NCBI RefSeq assembly: GCF_042651785.1
Contig: NZ_JBHSEC010000002.1
Location: 186,001 to 250,000, forward strand
Origin: Chungangia koreensis
GTDB lineage: Bacteria > Bacillota > Bacilli > Bacillales_A > Planococcaceae
Length of the DNA: 64,000 nucleotides
Direction of reading: 5' to 3'
The notes below the pieces were generated by a model. It did no database searches. It worked only from the letters and a program-made list of their open reading frames with translations, and had not been told where the DNA came from. This document shows, piece by piece, positions 1 to 8,351 of the stretch; position 1 is the first letter of the stretch, and the number at the start of each line of letters is the position of its first letter. Position numbers and translations under genes: made by a program.

Positions 1-418
1 CTGACCCTGTATGTTGTACAGTATGGTCGTCAATTTTAAAAGCACCGTGTTCGACCGACCCAAACGCAATATTCTGATGCGGTATCTCCGATGCATATTC
101 AAGATGGGCCAAACCATTCTGAACGAAGAGCAGCGGTGTGTGAACATCTATTTTGGAGAGTAGTGAGTTTAAACCCTTTAAATCATATGATTTTACAGCG
201 ATTATGTATAATTGATCGTTTATGGCCTGATCCACGTTAGTAGATGCAAATAATGGAAATAGTGATTTTTCCTCTCCTCTAATTAAAGTCAAACCAAAAT
301 GGCTGATTGAATCGGCCTGTTCCTGCCTTCGTGTAACTAATTGAACTTGCATGCCTGCATCCGTTAAATAAGCAGACAGAAGCATGCCGATAGCACCTGC
401 CCCAATGACTTTTAGCAT
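1..418 (-). CDS. panE: 2-dehydropantoate 2-reductase family protein (partial, C-terminus outside window)
   Basis: Translation from the ATG at 418 gives MLKVIGAGAIGMLLSAYLTD, a Rossmann GxGxxG nucleotide-binding start typical of ketopantoate reductases. Further on are an AVKSYDL segment and FVQNGLAHLE, which matches the family's conserved QNG loop. The family reduces 2-dehydropantoate to pantoate with NADPH for coenzyme A synthesis. A GGGGGAAGG ribosome site lies just upstream of the ATG. Only about 139 codons are visible because the gene runs off the left edge. Its position next to gerR and rpmF fits B. subtilis ylbQ/panE. The catalytic C-terminal domain cannot be seen, so a paralogous reductase is possible. 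Confidence 0.8.
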   Translation of the reverse strand, partial: MLKVIGAGAIGMLLSAYLTDAGMQVQLVTRRQEQADSISHFGLTLIRGEEKSLFPLFASTNVDQAINDQLYIIAVKSYDLKGLNSLLSKIDVHTPLLFVQNGLAHLEYASEIPHQNIAFGSVEHGAFKIDDHTVQHTGS

Positions 419-451
419 GACCTTCCCCCTATATCAAACTGAACAATCTAA

Positions 452-482
452 AGAAAAAAGCCCACCAATTTGGCAGACCTTT
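452..482 (-). terminator. weak intrinsic terminator after the carboxylase operon
   Basis: On the minus strand, downstream of the carboxyltransferase stop, a short GCC/GGC hairpin around CAAATTGG is followed by a run of six T. The stem is short, so the call is tentative. Confidence 0.4.
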
Positions 483-497
483 TTCACTTTTATTAAA

Positions 498-2039
498 TTA
501 TACAGGATAAACCGGATGTTTTCGATGCACCTCTTGAATTTCTTTCGTGCTGTAGTAACTTAAGCGCAACGATAATTCCTTCCGTAAATCTCCAGGAGCT
601 ACTATCTCGTCAACAATCATTTCAGATGCAAGTTTGTATATATCGATTTGCTCCTTATATTCCTGATGTTTTTCTAACACAAACGCCATGCGTTCTTTCG
701 GATCTTCAATCGCTTCAATTTTGTTGGAATATACTGCGTTAACAGCAGCCTCAGGTCCCATAACAGCGATTTGGGCCGTTGGAAGTGCAATGCATACATC
801 CGGTTCAAAAGCTGGACCAGCCATCGCATAGAGTCCTGCTCCGTATGCTTTTCGGACGACCACAGAAATCTTCGGAACAGTTGCAGAACTCATTGCAGCA
901 ATCAGTTTAGCACCATGACGAATAATTCCAGCCCGCTCTACTTTCGTTCCAATCATGAATCCTGGTACATCAGCCAAAAAGAGAAGTGGAATCGAAAACG
1001 CGTCACAAAGTTGGATGAATTTAGCTGCTTTATCAGCTGAATCCACGAACAGAACGCCGCCTTTCACTTTTGGCTGATTAGCGATAATGCCTACTGGCTG
1101 TCCGTCAATCCGCGCAATTCCAGTGATGAGTTCTGGAGCAAACAATTTCTTCACGTCATAGAAGCTTCCTTCATCAATTAGTGCATCTATCGCTTCATAC
1201 ATATCGAATGGCGCATTCTGATTTTCCGGGATAATGTCTTTTAGTTCCCTGCCTGCTTTCGGTAAAGCAGGTGACTTAATCGGTGGTTTTTCCTCAAAGT
1301 TTAATGGGAAATAAGAAAGGAATCGTTTTGCTTCTTCAATTGCATCCTGTTCAGTTTGAACTAATACATCCCCACACCCACTGACCGTACAGTGCATGCG
1401 GGCACCGCCCATCTCCTCGAGTGATACCTTCTCCCCAATCACTTTTTCTGCCATTCGTGGTGAACCCAAATACATAGAGGCATTTCCCTCAACCATGATG
1501 ACAACATCACAAAATGCAGGAATGTAAGCACCTCCTGCAGCGGAAGGACCGAAAAGAAGACAGATTTGAGGAATGAAACCTGAAAGCTTTACTTGGTTAT
1601 GAAAAATCCTTCCCGCTCCCCGGCGGTTAGGGAACATATCCAGCTGATCCGTAATCCTAGCGCCAGCTGAATCCACCAAATATAGCATTGGAACACGATT
1701 TTTTTCCGCAATTTCCTGGATTCTAATAATTTTCTCAACAGTTCTGGAACCCCATGAACCTGCCTTTACTGTCGAGTCATTCGCCATAACGCAGACTGTA
1801 CGGCCATCAATTTTCCCCATTGCTGTTACAACACCGTCAGCTGGCAGATCACCTGCTTCCGAATTGGCAAATCTACCATCTTCCAAATACTCCCCATTAT
1901 CGAAAAGGAGCTCCAGTCTTTCACGGACAAACATCTTATTTTGCTCTTTCAATTTTTCATGATATTTCGGATGACCACCAGCAAAAATCTCTTTCAATTT
2001 TTGTTCCAGACGATCATGATATCCTGTAGTAGTAGTCAA
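498..2039 (-). CDS. acyl-CoA carboxylase, carboxyltransferase (beta) subunit
   Basis: This 513-aa protein is a full-length carboxyltransferase of the propionyl-/methylcrotonyl-CoA carboxylase beta type, with both crotonase-fold halves in one chain. The N-half contains DSAGARITDQ and FGPSAAGGAY (about residues 122-170). The C-half contains FLADVPGFMIG and RKAYGAGLYAMAG (about 355-408), which form the oxyanion-hole and biotin pocket. It moves carboxyl from carboxybiotin to an acyl-CoA. The start is TTG, 7 nt after a GGGGGG ribosome site. It is the last gene of a three-gene operon with a separate biotin carrier and biotin carboxylase, resembling B. subtilis yngHA-yngHB-yngE. The acyl-CoA substrate cannot be read from the sequence. 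Confidence 0.92.
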   Translation of the reverse strand: MTTTTGYHDRLEQKLKEIFAGGHPKYHEKLKEQNKMFVRERLELLFDNGEYLEDGRFANSEAGDLPADGVVTAMGKIDGRTVCVMANDSTVKAGSWGSRTVEKIIRIQEIAEKNRVPMLYLVDSAGARITDQLDMFPNRRGAGRIFHNQVKLSGFIPQICLLFGPSAAGGAYIPAFCDVVIMVEGNASMYLGSPRMAEKVIGEKVSLEEMGGARMHCTVSGCGDVLVQTEQDAIEEAKRFLSYFPLNFEEKPPIKSPALPKAGRELKDIIPENQNAPFDMYEAIDALIDEGSFYDVKKLFAPELITGIARIDGQPVGIIANQPKVKGGVLFVDSADKAAKFIQLCDAFSIPLLFLADVPGFMIGTKVERAGIIRHGAKLIAAMSSATVPKISVVVRKAYGAGLYAMAGPAFEPDVCIALPTAQIAVMGPEAAVNAVYSNKIEAIEDPKERMAFVLEKHQEYKEQIDIYKLASEMIVDEIVAPGDLRKELSLRLSYYSTKEIQEVHRKHPVYPV

Positions 2040-2065
2040 TGTGGGACCCCCCTTTGTGTATTCTC

Positions 2066-2281
2066 TTATGCTTCGAATGAAATGACTGCGTCTCCCTCGT
2101 TTACAAAATCCCCTTCGGCTACTAACACTTCAGACACTTTCCCATTAAACTCTGCATCAACCGGTATTTCCATTTTCATGGATTCCAAAACAATAACCGT
2201 TTGACCAGCCGACACTTCTTCCCCTGCGCTTACCATTACTTTAAAAACTGTACCTGCCATAGTTGAATTCAATGTTTTCAT
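2066..2281 (-). CDS. stand-alone biotin carboxyl carrier protein
   Basis: A 71-aa biotinyl/lipoyl-attachment domain with nothing else attached. The biotinylation motif ESMKMEIP places the modified lysine at residue 36, with the usual symmetric beta-hairpin halves (MAGTVFKV before it, NGKVSEVLV after it). It carries the carboxyl group between the biotin carboxylase encoded 1 nt upstream and the carboxyltransferase encoded 26 nt downstream. It is much shorter than AccB of fatty-acid synthesis (about 160 aa) and lacks the Pro/Ala linker, like YngHB. An AAAGGGG ribosome site precedes the ATG. Confidence 0.9.
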   Translation of the reverse strand: MKTLNSTMAGTVFKVMVSAGEEVSAGQTVIVLESMKMEIPVDAEFNGKVSEVLVAEGDFVNEGDAVISFEA

Positions 2282-2282
2282 A

Positions 2283-3635
2283 TTAAAGAACCCCTTTCTT
2301 TGATTGCTGCCATTTCCCGATCACATCGGTTGCATAATCCCCGTTTTTAAATTCCTCTGATTCGACAAATTCCCGGAAGAACGGAACGTTTGTCTTAACC
2401 CCTTCGATGGATGCATCTTTAAAGAACTCTTTTGATTTATTAATTGCTTCTTCACGACTTTCGCCATGGATGATCACTTTGGCAATCATCGGATCATAAA
2501 AAGGTGTCACTTGATTCCCTTCTTCGTATCCACTATCGATACGGGCATGCTGGCCATCCCAATGAATCAATGTGATTTTCCCTGGGGAAGGCATGAACTT
2601 TTCTGGATCCTCTGCATAGATCCGGTATTCAATTGCATGACCTTTTAGTGGAATCTCGTTTTGTTCCTTAATAGGCAGTTCCTCACCTGAAGCAATTCGT
2701 ATTTGCCATTCAACGAGATCCAAGTTCGTAACAGCCTCTGTAACAGGATGTTCGACTTGTAGACGTGTGTTCATTTCTAAGAAGTAGAATGTCTCGTCCT
2801 GGTCAACAATAAATTCCACCGTTCCGGCATTCGTATATTTCACTGCCTTTGCAGCTTTCACTGCAGCTTCGAATAATCCATTTCTTGCTTGATCAGACAA
2901 AGCTGGTGAAGGTGATTCTTCAATCACTTTCTGATTCCGACGTTGTACAGAACAATTTCTCTCAAACAAGTGAACAATATTTCCCGAATGATCTCCAAAG
3001 ATTTGAACCTCTACATGCCTGGCTCCGACAACAAATTTTTCAATAAACACCAAATCACTGCCGAAATATGCTTTCGCTCGATTTTTGACAGATTCAAATT
3101 GCTGAACGAGCGCTTGCTCAGTTTCACAGCGAATCATTCCTACACCGCCACCGCCAGCACTAGCCTTCAACATGACTGGATATCCGATTTTCTTTGCAGC
3201 TTCCACTGCATCACCTAATGTGTCAATCCCGTCATCAGTTCCTGGTACGACCGGTACATCTGCGGTTATCATCGTTTTTCGTGAAGCGATTTTATCCCCC
3301 ATTAAACGAATTGTATCAGCATTAGGACCGATAAATACCAAATTAGCCTCTTCGACCTTTTTCGCAAAATCCCCATTCTCAGATAGCAGGCCGTAACCCG
3401 GGTGGATTGCATCCGCCCCTTCACGGACGGCCAATTCGATTAGTTCCTCTCCCTTTAAATAGGACTGCTGAACGGGTCCCTTTCCAATTAGGAAAGCAAA
3501 ATCCGCTTCCTTCACAAATGGAAGCTCTGCATCGGCTTCAGAGTATACTGCGATCGTTTGAATCCCCATGTACTTGCAAGTCCTAATAATCCTGCGTGCA
3601 ATTTCGCCACGGTTCGCTATCAATACTTTTTTCAA
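2283..3635 (-). CDS. biotin carboxylase subunit of acyl-CoA carboxylase
   Basis: This 450-aa protein has the usual length and order of a biotin carboxylase: an N-terminal domain starting MKKVLIANRGEIARRII, an ATP-grasp with KASAGGGGVGM (about 158-168), catalytic EMNTRLQVEHPVTE (about 287-300) and the C-terminal domain. It carboxylates the biotin on the carrier protein using ATP and bicarbonate. The start is TTG, 7 nt after a GGGGG ribosome site. It is the first gene of the carboxylase operon. Upstream on the minus strand, TTGAAA-16-TATAGA (about 3708-3681) could be a sigma-A promoter. It is a second copy type, distinct from pycA at 27-30 kb. Confidence 0.92.
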   Translation of the reverse strand: MKKVLIANRGEIARRIIRTCKYMGIQTIAVYSEADAELPFVKEADFAFLIGKGPVQQSYLKGEELIELAVREGADAIHPGYGLLSENGDFAKKVEEANLVFIGPNADTIRLMGDKIASRKTMITADVPVVPGTDDGIDTLGDAVEAAKKIGYPVMLKASAGGGGVGMIRCETEQALVQQFESVKNRAKAYFGSDLVFIEKFVVGARHVEVQIFGDHSGNIVHLFERNCSVQRRNQKVIEESPSPALSDQARNGLFEAAVKAAKAVKYTNAGTVEFIVDQDETFYFLEMNTRLQVEHPVTEAVTNLDLVEWQIRIASGEELPIKEQNEIPLKGHAIEYRIYAEDPEKFMPSPGKITLIHWDGQHARIDSGYEEGNQVTPFYDPMIAKVIIHGESREEAINKSKEFFKDASIEGVKTNVPFFREFVESEEFKNGDYATDVIGKWQQSKKGVL

Positions 3636-3730
3636 TCAAATTCCCCCAATTGCCTTAAACTATGAAACTCCCATCTATCTTAGTCTATACGAAACATGAA
3701 ACCGTTTTCAACTATTGGATAATTGAAAAC

Positions 3731-3768
3731 AAAAAAGGAGTTCAATCTCTAACAATTGAACCCCTACC
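3731..3768 (-). terminator. terminator after gerR
   Basis: Inverted repeat GGAGTTCAAT / ATTGAACCCC with a short loop. On the minus strand it is followed by a run of six T, directly below the gerR stop. Confidence 0.75.
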
Positions 3769-3772
3769 TTCA

Positions 3773-4156
3773 TCAATCCTTCCTGCTGGTCAATTCGAAT
3801 CCCTTCGACAACCAAGATAGCAATCGGTGATGATCTTGGGAAAGCTTTTCATAATCCCTTTTTAATTTCAAATGTGCTTCCGAAAGTTGGTCATAGCTCG
3901 TAATGGCCATTTTCAAATGTGATCGGACATGATTTTCCGGTTTACGCTTCGCTTCATCAAGCTCCGCTTTATAAATTTCCCTCAAGTTTTTATTCCATCT
4001 GAATCCACATGCTTGCTTCGTTCTACCAAGTTTACGTGCAGCCTCTTCAAAGCCGAATAGTTGGGTCTTACCTTCACGGACACATTGGAGGACTGTTTCA
4101 GCTAATACTAAATCATCCTCTTTTGTCCAGTTATCCTTCCGTTTCTTGACCGTCAC
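3773..4156 (-). CDS. gerR: RsfA/GerR-family sporulation transcription factor
   Basis: The protein is about 127 aa. The N-terminal half is a Myb/SANT-like DNA-binding domain (DNWTKEDDLVLAETVLQ, then FEEAARKLGRTKQACGFRW), characteristic of the RsfA/YlbO family. The C-terminal half is predicted coiled coil (DQLSEAHLKLKRDYEKLSQD). In B. subtilis, ylbO (gerR) sits at this same place beside rpmF and is a sigma-E-dependent mother-cell regulator. I chose the GTG at 4156 because GGGGTGAT lies 4-9 nt upstream. The ATG 69 nt further out has no ribosome site and would add a non-family extension. Function is inferred from family and position. Confidence 0.85.
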   Translation of the reverse strand: MTVKKRKDNWTKEDDLVLAETVLQCVREGKTQLFGFEEAARKLGRTKQACGFRWNKNLREIYKAELDEAKRKPENHVRSHLKMAITSYDQLSEAHLKLKRDYEKLSQDHHRLLSWLSKGFELTSRKD

Positions 4157-4249
4157 TCTATCACCCCGCCGTTTTTTAATAATATATGCGGAATACATTG
4201 AAATAGAAGCGTTATAGGAGGTCAAAAAACATATTATTCTAAACTTCGT

Positions 4250-5008
4250 TCACTTCTTTTTAGATAGAAAATTTTGCACAGCCTGTTCATGCACTTCACT
4301 TTCCCAAAGAATGGCGCAACGTCTTACTTCTTTTTCGATCCGTTCTCTCAATTCAGATTGTTGCCATTTACGGATCGCTATTTCTTTGTATGCCCGATGG
4401 ACGGAAGGATCAACAGACTCCATTCGTTGAATGAATTGGGTGAAGGCACCCCAATGATCATTAGAATAGACATCTGATGCCCATCCGATCTGAAGAAGTT
4501 CCTTTGAATCCAAAGGCGTTGCTTCACTTAAAAATTTTAACATCCTGTCAGTATGACTAAACTTTTCGATTAAATAAGTTCCCCCACCCCAACCACTCGT
4601 AATTCCTAAAGAGCCTTGAATGAATCCGCATTTTGCTTCAGACGAAACAATCCGGTAATCACAGGCGGTCGCAATCTCACAACCACCGCCTACTGCACTT
4701 CCATTTACTAATGCAATGACCGGTATAGGCAATGTGGCAATTCGATAAAGGATGTCAGCCATTCGACTTAACATAGAATAAGCTTCCTCTTCCGTTTTCA
4801 AAGAATGAAATTCAGATAAGTCTCCCCCTGAACAGAAAGACTTGTCCCCTTCTCCAGAAATCACCAGATAACGAATGGATGAATTCATCACAATTTCAAC
4901 TGCTCTTTCTAAGCCATCCATCACTTCAAAATTAATGGCATTTCTCTTTTCTGGACGATTGATGACAAACTTCAATATTCCTTGATCGTTTGTTAACACA
5001 TAAGACAT
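4250..5008 (-). CDS. enoyl-CoA hydratase/isomerase family protein
   Basis: The protein is about 252 aa with a crotonase fold: INRPEKRNAIN near residue 18, the oxyanion-hole segment SGEGDKSFCSGGDL (about 51-64), then NGSAVGGGCEIATACDYRI (about 102-120), and FIQGSLGITSGWGGGTYL. Family members hydrate or isomerise acyl-CoA esters, and residues near the second glycine-rich loop set the reaction. The chain here has SLGITSGWG where canonical hydratases have a catalytic Glu, so the exact activity is open. Of two ATGs, the one at 5008 is 9 nt from AGAGGGG; the one at 5017 touches the ribosome site. Proximity to the acyl-CoA carboxylase operon suggests acyl-CoA metabolism. Confidence 0.85.
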   Translation of the reverse strand: MSYVLTNDQGILKFVINRPEKRNAINFEVMDGLERAVEIVMNSSIRYLVISGEGDKSFCSGGDLSEFHSLKTEEEAYSMLSRMADILYRIATLPIPVIALVNGSAVGGGCEIATACDYRIVSSEAKCGFIQGSLGITSGWGGGTYLIEKFSHTDRMLKFLSEATPLDSKELLQIGWASDVYSNDHWGAFTQFIQRMESVDPSVHRAYKEIAIRKWQQSELRERIEKEVRRCAILWESEVHEQAVQNFLSKKK

Positions 5009-5050
5009 AAGAGACATCCCCTCTTTGAAGAAACTAGTTAATATGTATAT

Positions 5051-5093
5051 AGAAAAAGGCTATCAAGAGCCATGGTCTCTTGATAGCCTTTCA
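5051..5093 (-). terminator. terminator of ylbN-rpmF
   Basis: A perfect 15-bp inverted repeat AAAGGCTATCAAGAG / CTCTTGATAGCCTTT with a 7-nt loop. On the minus strand it ends in a T-run, just below rpmF. Confidence 0.9.
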
Positions 5094-5108
5094 GGAACAA
5101 ATACTGAA

Positions 5109-5282
5109 TTATTTGCTCACTACTTCTTTTCCTTTGTATTGACCGCAAGATTTACATACGCGGTGAGCCAATTTCATTTCACCACAGTTTGGACATGCAA
5201 CCATGCCAGGCACTTGTAGTTTGAAATGCGTACGGCGTTTTCTTTTAACAGTTTTAGAAGTTCTTCTAAATGGTACAGCCAT
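5109..5282 (-). CDS. rpmF: 50S ribosomal protein L32
   Basis: A 57-aa protein starting MAVPFRRTSKTVKRKRRTH, the standard L32 start. A zinc ribbon follows (CPNCGEMK then CKSCGQYKG), so this is the four-Cys zinc-binding form. AGGAGGTG lies 6 nt before the chosen ATG; the in-frame GTG further out overlaps that ribosome site. It is a component of the large subunit near the peptidyl-transferase region. It is the second gene of the ylbN-rpmF operon, an arrangement conserved in many bacteria. Confidence 0.97.
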   Translation of the reverse strand: MAVPFRRTSKTVKRKRRTHFKLQVPGMVACPNCGEMKLAHRVCKSCGQYKGKEVVSK

Positions 5283-5303
5283 TGGTGACACCTCCTAACA
5301 GAG

Positions 5304-5831
5304 CTATTCCTCGGATTGATCAAAATACTTGGCCAAATCAGCCAGTCTTGGATCCACTTTTGGTTTTTCATTTTTCATCTTTTCAGCAAATGCCTCTTCT
5401 GTCGAAAAGGACCAACCGTTGCCTTCTTCATGTTCAGGAGCGTTTTCGTCCTCATTAAACACTTGCATCGGGACTTCCAATAACACCATTTCTTCGAAAA
5501 CCGGTGTCGGATCGATGATTTCACCACTTACAGCATGGACCTCATCTGCCTTTTCAGCTAAGTCATCCCAGCTGAACTGTTCATCCGATTCTACGGAGAA
5601 TGGGTATTCTACGTCCTCCCATGTTCTGGCATCCGGAAGGGTCATTGTACCGGAAAGCTTAAAATGACAGGTCATTGATCGGGCTCCGATTGTACAGAAC
5701 CCTTGTACTTGGACAGGAGAGATTGCCCGTATTTCCGGGTTTCTCTTTGTTACGTCATCCAAAAGGACTTGTTCATCTATTTGCATGCCGTTTGCCCTAT
5801 ATTTTTGCAATTGCTGAAGGGACCATTTCAT
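5304..5831 (-). CDS. ylbN: YlbN / DUF177 (YceD) family protein
   Basis: A 175-aa acidic protein from the YceD/DUF177 family, recognised from its start MKWSLQQLQKYRANGMQIDE, the CHFKLSGTMTLPDARTWEDV core and the family's linkage to rpmF. Relatives are implicated in large-subunit rRNA metabolism, but the biochemical role is unknown. A GAGGTGAT ribosome site just upstream of 5831 fixes the start; the 35 preceding codons have no support and would overlap the promoter. It is co-transcribed with rpmF from the promoter at 5859-5887. Confidence 0.9.
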   Translation of the reverse strand: MKWSLQQLQKYRANGMQIDEQVLLDDVTKRNPEIRAISPVQVQGFCTIGARSMTCHFKLSGTMTLPDARTWEDVEYPFSVESDEQFSWDDLAEKADEVHAVSGEIIDPTPVFEEMVLLEVPMQVFNEDENAPEHEEGNGWSFSTEEAFAEKMKNEKPKVDPRLADLAKYFDQSEE

Positions 5832-5858
5832 GTCTATCACCTCAAGACAACAAAGTTG

Positions 5859-5887
5859 ATTATATAATGAGCTAAGAAGGATGTCAA
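5859..5887 (-). promoter_or_regulatory. sigma-A promoter of ylbN-rpmF
   Basis: Minus strand TTGACA (5887-5882), a 17-nt spacer and TATAAT (5864-5859): a perfect consensus match, 28 nt above the ylbN start codon. The strength suits a ribosomal-protein operon. Confidence 0.93.
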
Positions 5888-5896
5888 GATATTTTC

Positions 5897-5925
5897 TTGT
5901 CACCAAAATGCTGACCACGTATAAT
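5897..5925 (+). promoter_or_regulatory. sigma-A promoter of ylbM
   Basis: Plus strand TTGTCA (5897-5902), a 17-nt spacer and TATAAT (5920-5925), 35 nt before the ylbM ATG. It is back to back with the ylbN promoter; the -35 boxes are only 9 nt apart. Confidence 0.85.
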
Positions 5926-5959
5926 TCTAAATACAACGTTTTGATCGGGGAGAATTATT

Positions 5960-7162
5960 ATGAAAGCTACTGGGATTATCACAGAACACAATCCGTTCCA
6001 CAATGGACATAAACATCATATCAATGAATCACGAAAAAAGACAAATGCGGATGTCATCATCTCTGTCATGAGCGGTAATTTCCTCCAAAGAGGAGAACCG
6101 TCATTTGTAGACAAGTGGACACGTACTAAAATGGCTCTTCAAGGCGGTGCAGATCTTGTTATAGAACTTCCTTATGTGTATGCTACTGCCCAAGCCTCTG
6201 ATTTCGCAAAAGGTGCAATCACCTTATTAGATGCATTATTCTGTGATGCATTTTGCTTCGGCAGTGAAGTTGGTGACATCCAGCCATTCTTGAGAACGCA
6301 CCATCTTCTAAGTCAAGAAGCAAAACGATATAACAATTATATAAAAGAAGAAATCGCCACCGGCATCAGCTACCCTAAAGCGTTAAATATGGCTTACGAA
6401 AGGTTGACTGACGGACAAACTGGTCCATTTGCAGACTTGTCCAGACCAAATAACATATTAGGATATCATTACGTGGAATCAGCTAAACAAATTAATTCTT
6501 CCATGATTCCGCAAACGATTCAGCGTATCCAGGCAGGATATCATGATGATATCAATGACCAACTGACAATTGCAAGTGCAACCGGAATTCGAAAGTCCTT
6601 CTTTGAAAAGGGGGATCTTTCAGATGTCCGGCAGTTCCTTCCTAAAAATTCAGTACAAGAATTGATAACATTCAACGAGAAATATGATTTCGCCAGTTGG
6701 GAAAGTTTCTGGCCGCTCCTACGATTTACCATTTTGCGTTATTCACCCGAAGAATTACGAAAATTTTCCGAAGTTACGGAAGGAATCGAATACTTGATCC
6801 ACAGAGCGGCCAAAACCGCAAACAGTTATTTGGATTTTATGGAAAAAGTGAAATCTAAACGTTTTACGTGGACAAGAATACAGCGAATGCTAACCCATAT
6901 CTACACGAATTTCACATGGGAAGAACTACGGTCTTTTGAATCTCCAACCTACATCCGGCTGTTAGGAATGAATGCTACCGGAAAAGAATACTTGAATTCA
7001 GTCAAAAAAGAATTGAAGCTTCCGCTAATCAGCCGAGTAGCGTCATCACAAGATCCTATGCTACAGATCGATATCCGTGCGACAGACGTCTATTTTTCAG
7101 GTCTTCTAAATGGAGCTGAACGAATCGGAAGTGAGTATCGGACGCCTCCGATTGTTATTTAG
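5960..7162 (+). CDS. ylbM: tRNA(Met) cytidine acetate ligase (TmcAL)
   Basis: This 400-aa protein has the nucleotidyltransferase start ATGIITEHNPFHNGHKHHI with the HxGH ATP-binding motif, then SGNFLQRGEPSFVDKWTR and SRPNNILGYHYV, all diagnostic of YlbM/TmcAL. The enzyme makes N4-acetylcytidine at the wobble position of elongator tRNA-Met, using acetate and ATP through an acetyl-adenylate. Full length for the family. GGGGAG is 7 nt before the ATG. It is transcribed opposite to its neighbours and its last 8 nt overlap the end of ylbL tail to tail, as in B. subtilis ylbL/ylbM. Confidence 0.93.
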   Translation: MKATGIITEHNPFHNGHKHHINESRKKTNADVIISVMSGNFLQRGEPSFVDKWTRTKMALQGGADLVIELPYVYATAQASDFAKGAITLLDALFCDAFCFGSEVGDIQPFLRTHHLLSQEAKRYNNYIKEEIATGISYPKALNMAYERLTDGQTGPFADLSRPNNILGYHYVESAKQINSSMIPQTIQRIQAGYHDDINDQLTIASATGIRKSFFEKGDLSDVRQFLPKNSVQELITFNEKYDFASWESFWPLLRFTILRYSPEELRKFSEVTEGIEYLIHRAAKTANSYLDFMEKVKSKRFTWTRIQRMLTHIYTNFTWEELRSFESPTYIRLLGMNATGKEYLNSVKKELKLPLISRVASSQDPMLQIDIRATDVYFSGLLNGAERIGSEYRTPPIVI

Positions 7163-8210
7163 ATTTCCCCTTTGGTTCCAATTCATCCAAATAGTTTAGC
7201 GCGTCATCAACTGTTTTTACGGGCACGATGATCATATCTGTGCCTATTTTTTCTGCCGTTTTTACTGCTTCTTCATAATTCGATAGGATATCGGGGTTCC
7301 TTTTTTTCACTTCCTCTGACAATTCATCGTCTGGAGCAAAGAAAATTTCAATGCCTGCGCGATCGGCAGCCATTATTTTATAATTGATTCCCCCGATTCT
7401 TCCTACTTCACCATTCGTGTGCATTTCACCTGTACCAGCAATTTTATATCCTTTTGTCAGGTCTTCATCCAACAGCTGATTCATGATTTCCAATGTGAAC
7501 ATTAATCCGGCGGATGGACCTCCGATATCAGCGGTATTAATAGAAACTGAAGGCTTTGTTTCGATATTCCGATCTTCTGTAAATTCAATTCCCAGTCCAG
7601 CACGTTCAGTTCCAGGTATGGTTTTTAGCGTAATCGTTTCCGTTCGAACTGTGCCTTCACTTTCCACCTGCAACGAAACGGTATCGCCTACTTCCTTTTC
7701 ACCTAAATAACCGATTAGTTCTTCCATCTTTTGAAACGGCTGCCCGTCAATCGATACAATTTTATCTCCTGCGAGCAAACTGCCATCAGCAGCTCCATCT
7801 GGCAACACATTTACAACATAAACTCCGTCATACGTAATAGTAAACGGTTTTCCTGCCCTACTGAAGGCAACGTAAAGAGCGTTGAATTGTGAGCCGGACA
7901 TCAGTTGCAGCTGCCTGAAATCATACTCCCTGTCGTCTTCATTCGGTCGTCTAATCTGTTGCGGTTTCACTATTTCCTGGTCATCCGCAACACTAGCCCA
8001 TAAATAGGAGATTGGGGTGGCGTCTGCAATTGCAACCGTCATAAGGCTCATGGATCCTTGATCATCCCGATCCCCTCCCTCTACCGAAATGATAGGGGAT
8101 AAATCGTAAGCTCCGCCAGGCTTTTGTATGTATAAATTTAGTGGATAAAAAGCAAGTAATGATACAGCCGCTGTCAATAAAATCAATAAAGAGATCCTTT
8201 TGAATTGCAT
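7155..8210 (-). CDS. ylbL: YlbL/SepM-type membrane-anchored PDZ serine protease
   Basis: The 351-aa protein has an N-terminal membrane anchor (residues about 7-25), a PDZ domain (about 110-200, with GSLLAGDKIVSIDGQP) and a C-terminal Lon-type protease domain. The catalytic Ser lies in DIGGPSAGLMFTL (about 233) and the catalytic Lys in GGINYKIMAADRAG (about 279). Streptococcal SepM processes a competence peptide; B. subtilis YlbL is linked to relief of DNA-damage checkpoint arrest by degrading YneA. The active site should face outward. GGAGGTGATGGGG precedes the ATG. Orientation and neighbours match B. subtilis. Confidence 0.92.
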   Translation of the reverse strand: MQFKRISLLILLTAAVSLLAFYPLNLYIQKPGGAYDLSPIISVEGGDRDDQGSMSLMTVAIADATPISYLWASVADDQEIVKPQQIRRPNEDDREYDFRQLQLMSGSQFNALYVAFSRAGKPFTITYDGVYVVNVLPDGAADGSLLAGDKIVSIDGQPFQKMEELIGYLGEKEVGDTVSLQVESEGTVRTETITLKTIPGTERAGLGIEFTEDRNIETKPSVSINTADIGGPSAGLMFTLEIMNQLLDEDLTKGYKIAGTGEMHTNGEVGRIGGINYKIMAADRAGIEIFFAPDDELSEEVKKRNPDILSNYEEAVKTAEKIGTDMIIVPVKTVDDALNYLDELEPKGKSK

Positions 8211-8351
8211 AGGTCCCCATCACCTCCGTTGATAGCCTGTTCCTATGTTGCATATACATTAGTGTAGCATTCGGAAAATTCATTGACAAAGCATTTTAGA
8301 ATTACATCCAACAATGAACGCTTCCTCATAACTGGAATTGGTGGGATCAAA

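Noticed and set aside
4157..4225. 23-codon N-terminal extension of gerR
   Set aside because: No ribosome site at the upstream ATG, while GGGGTGAT precedes the GTG at 4156.
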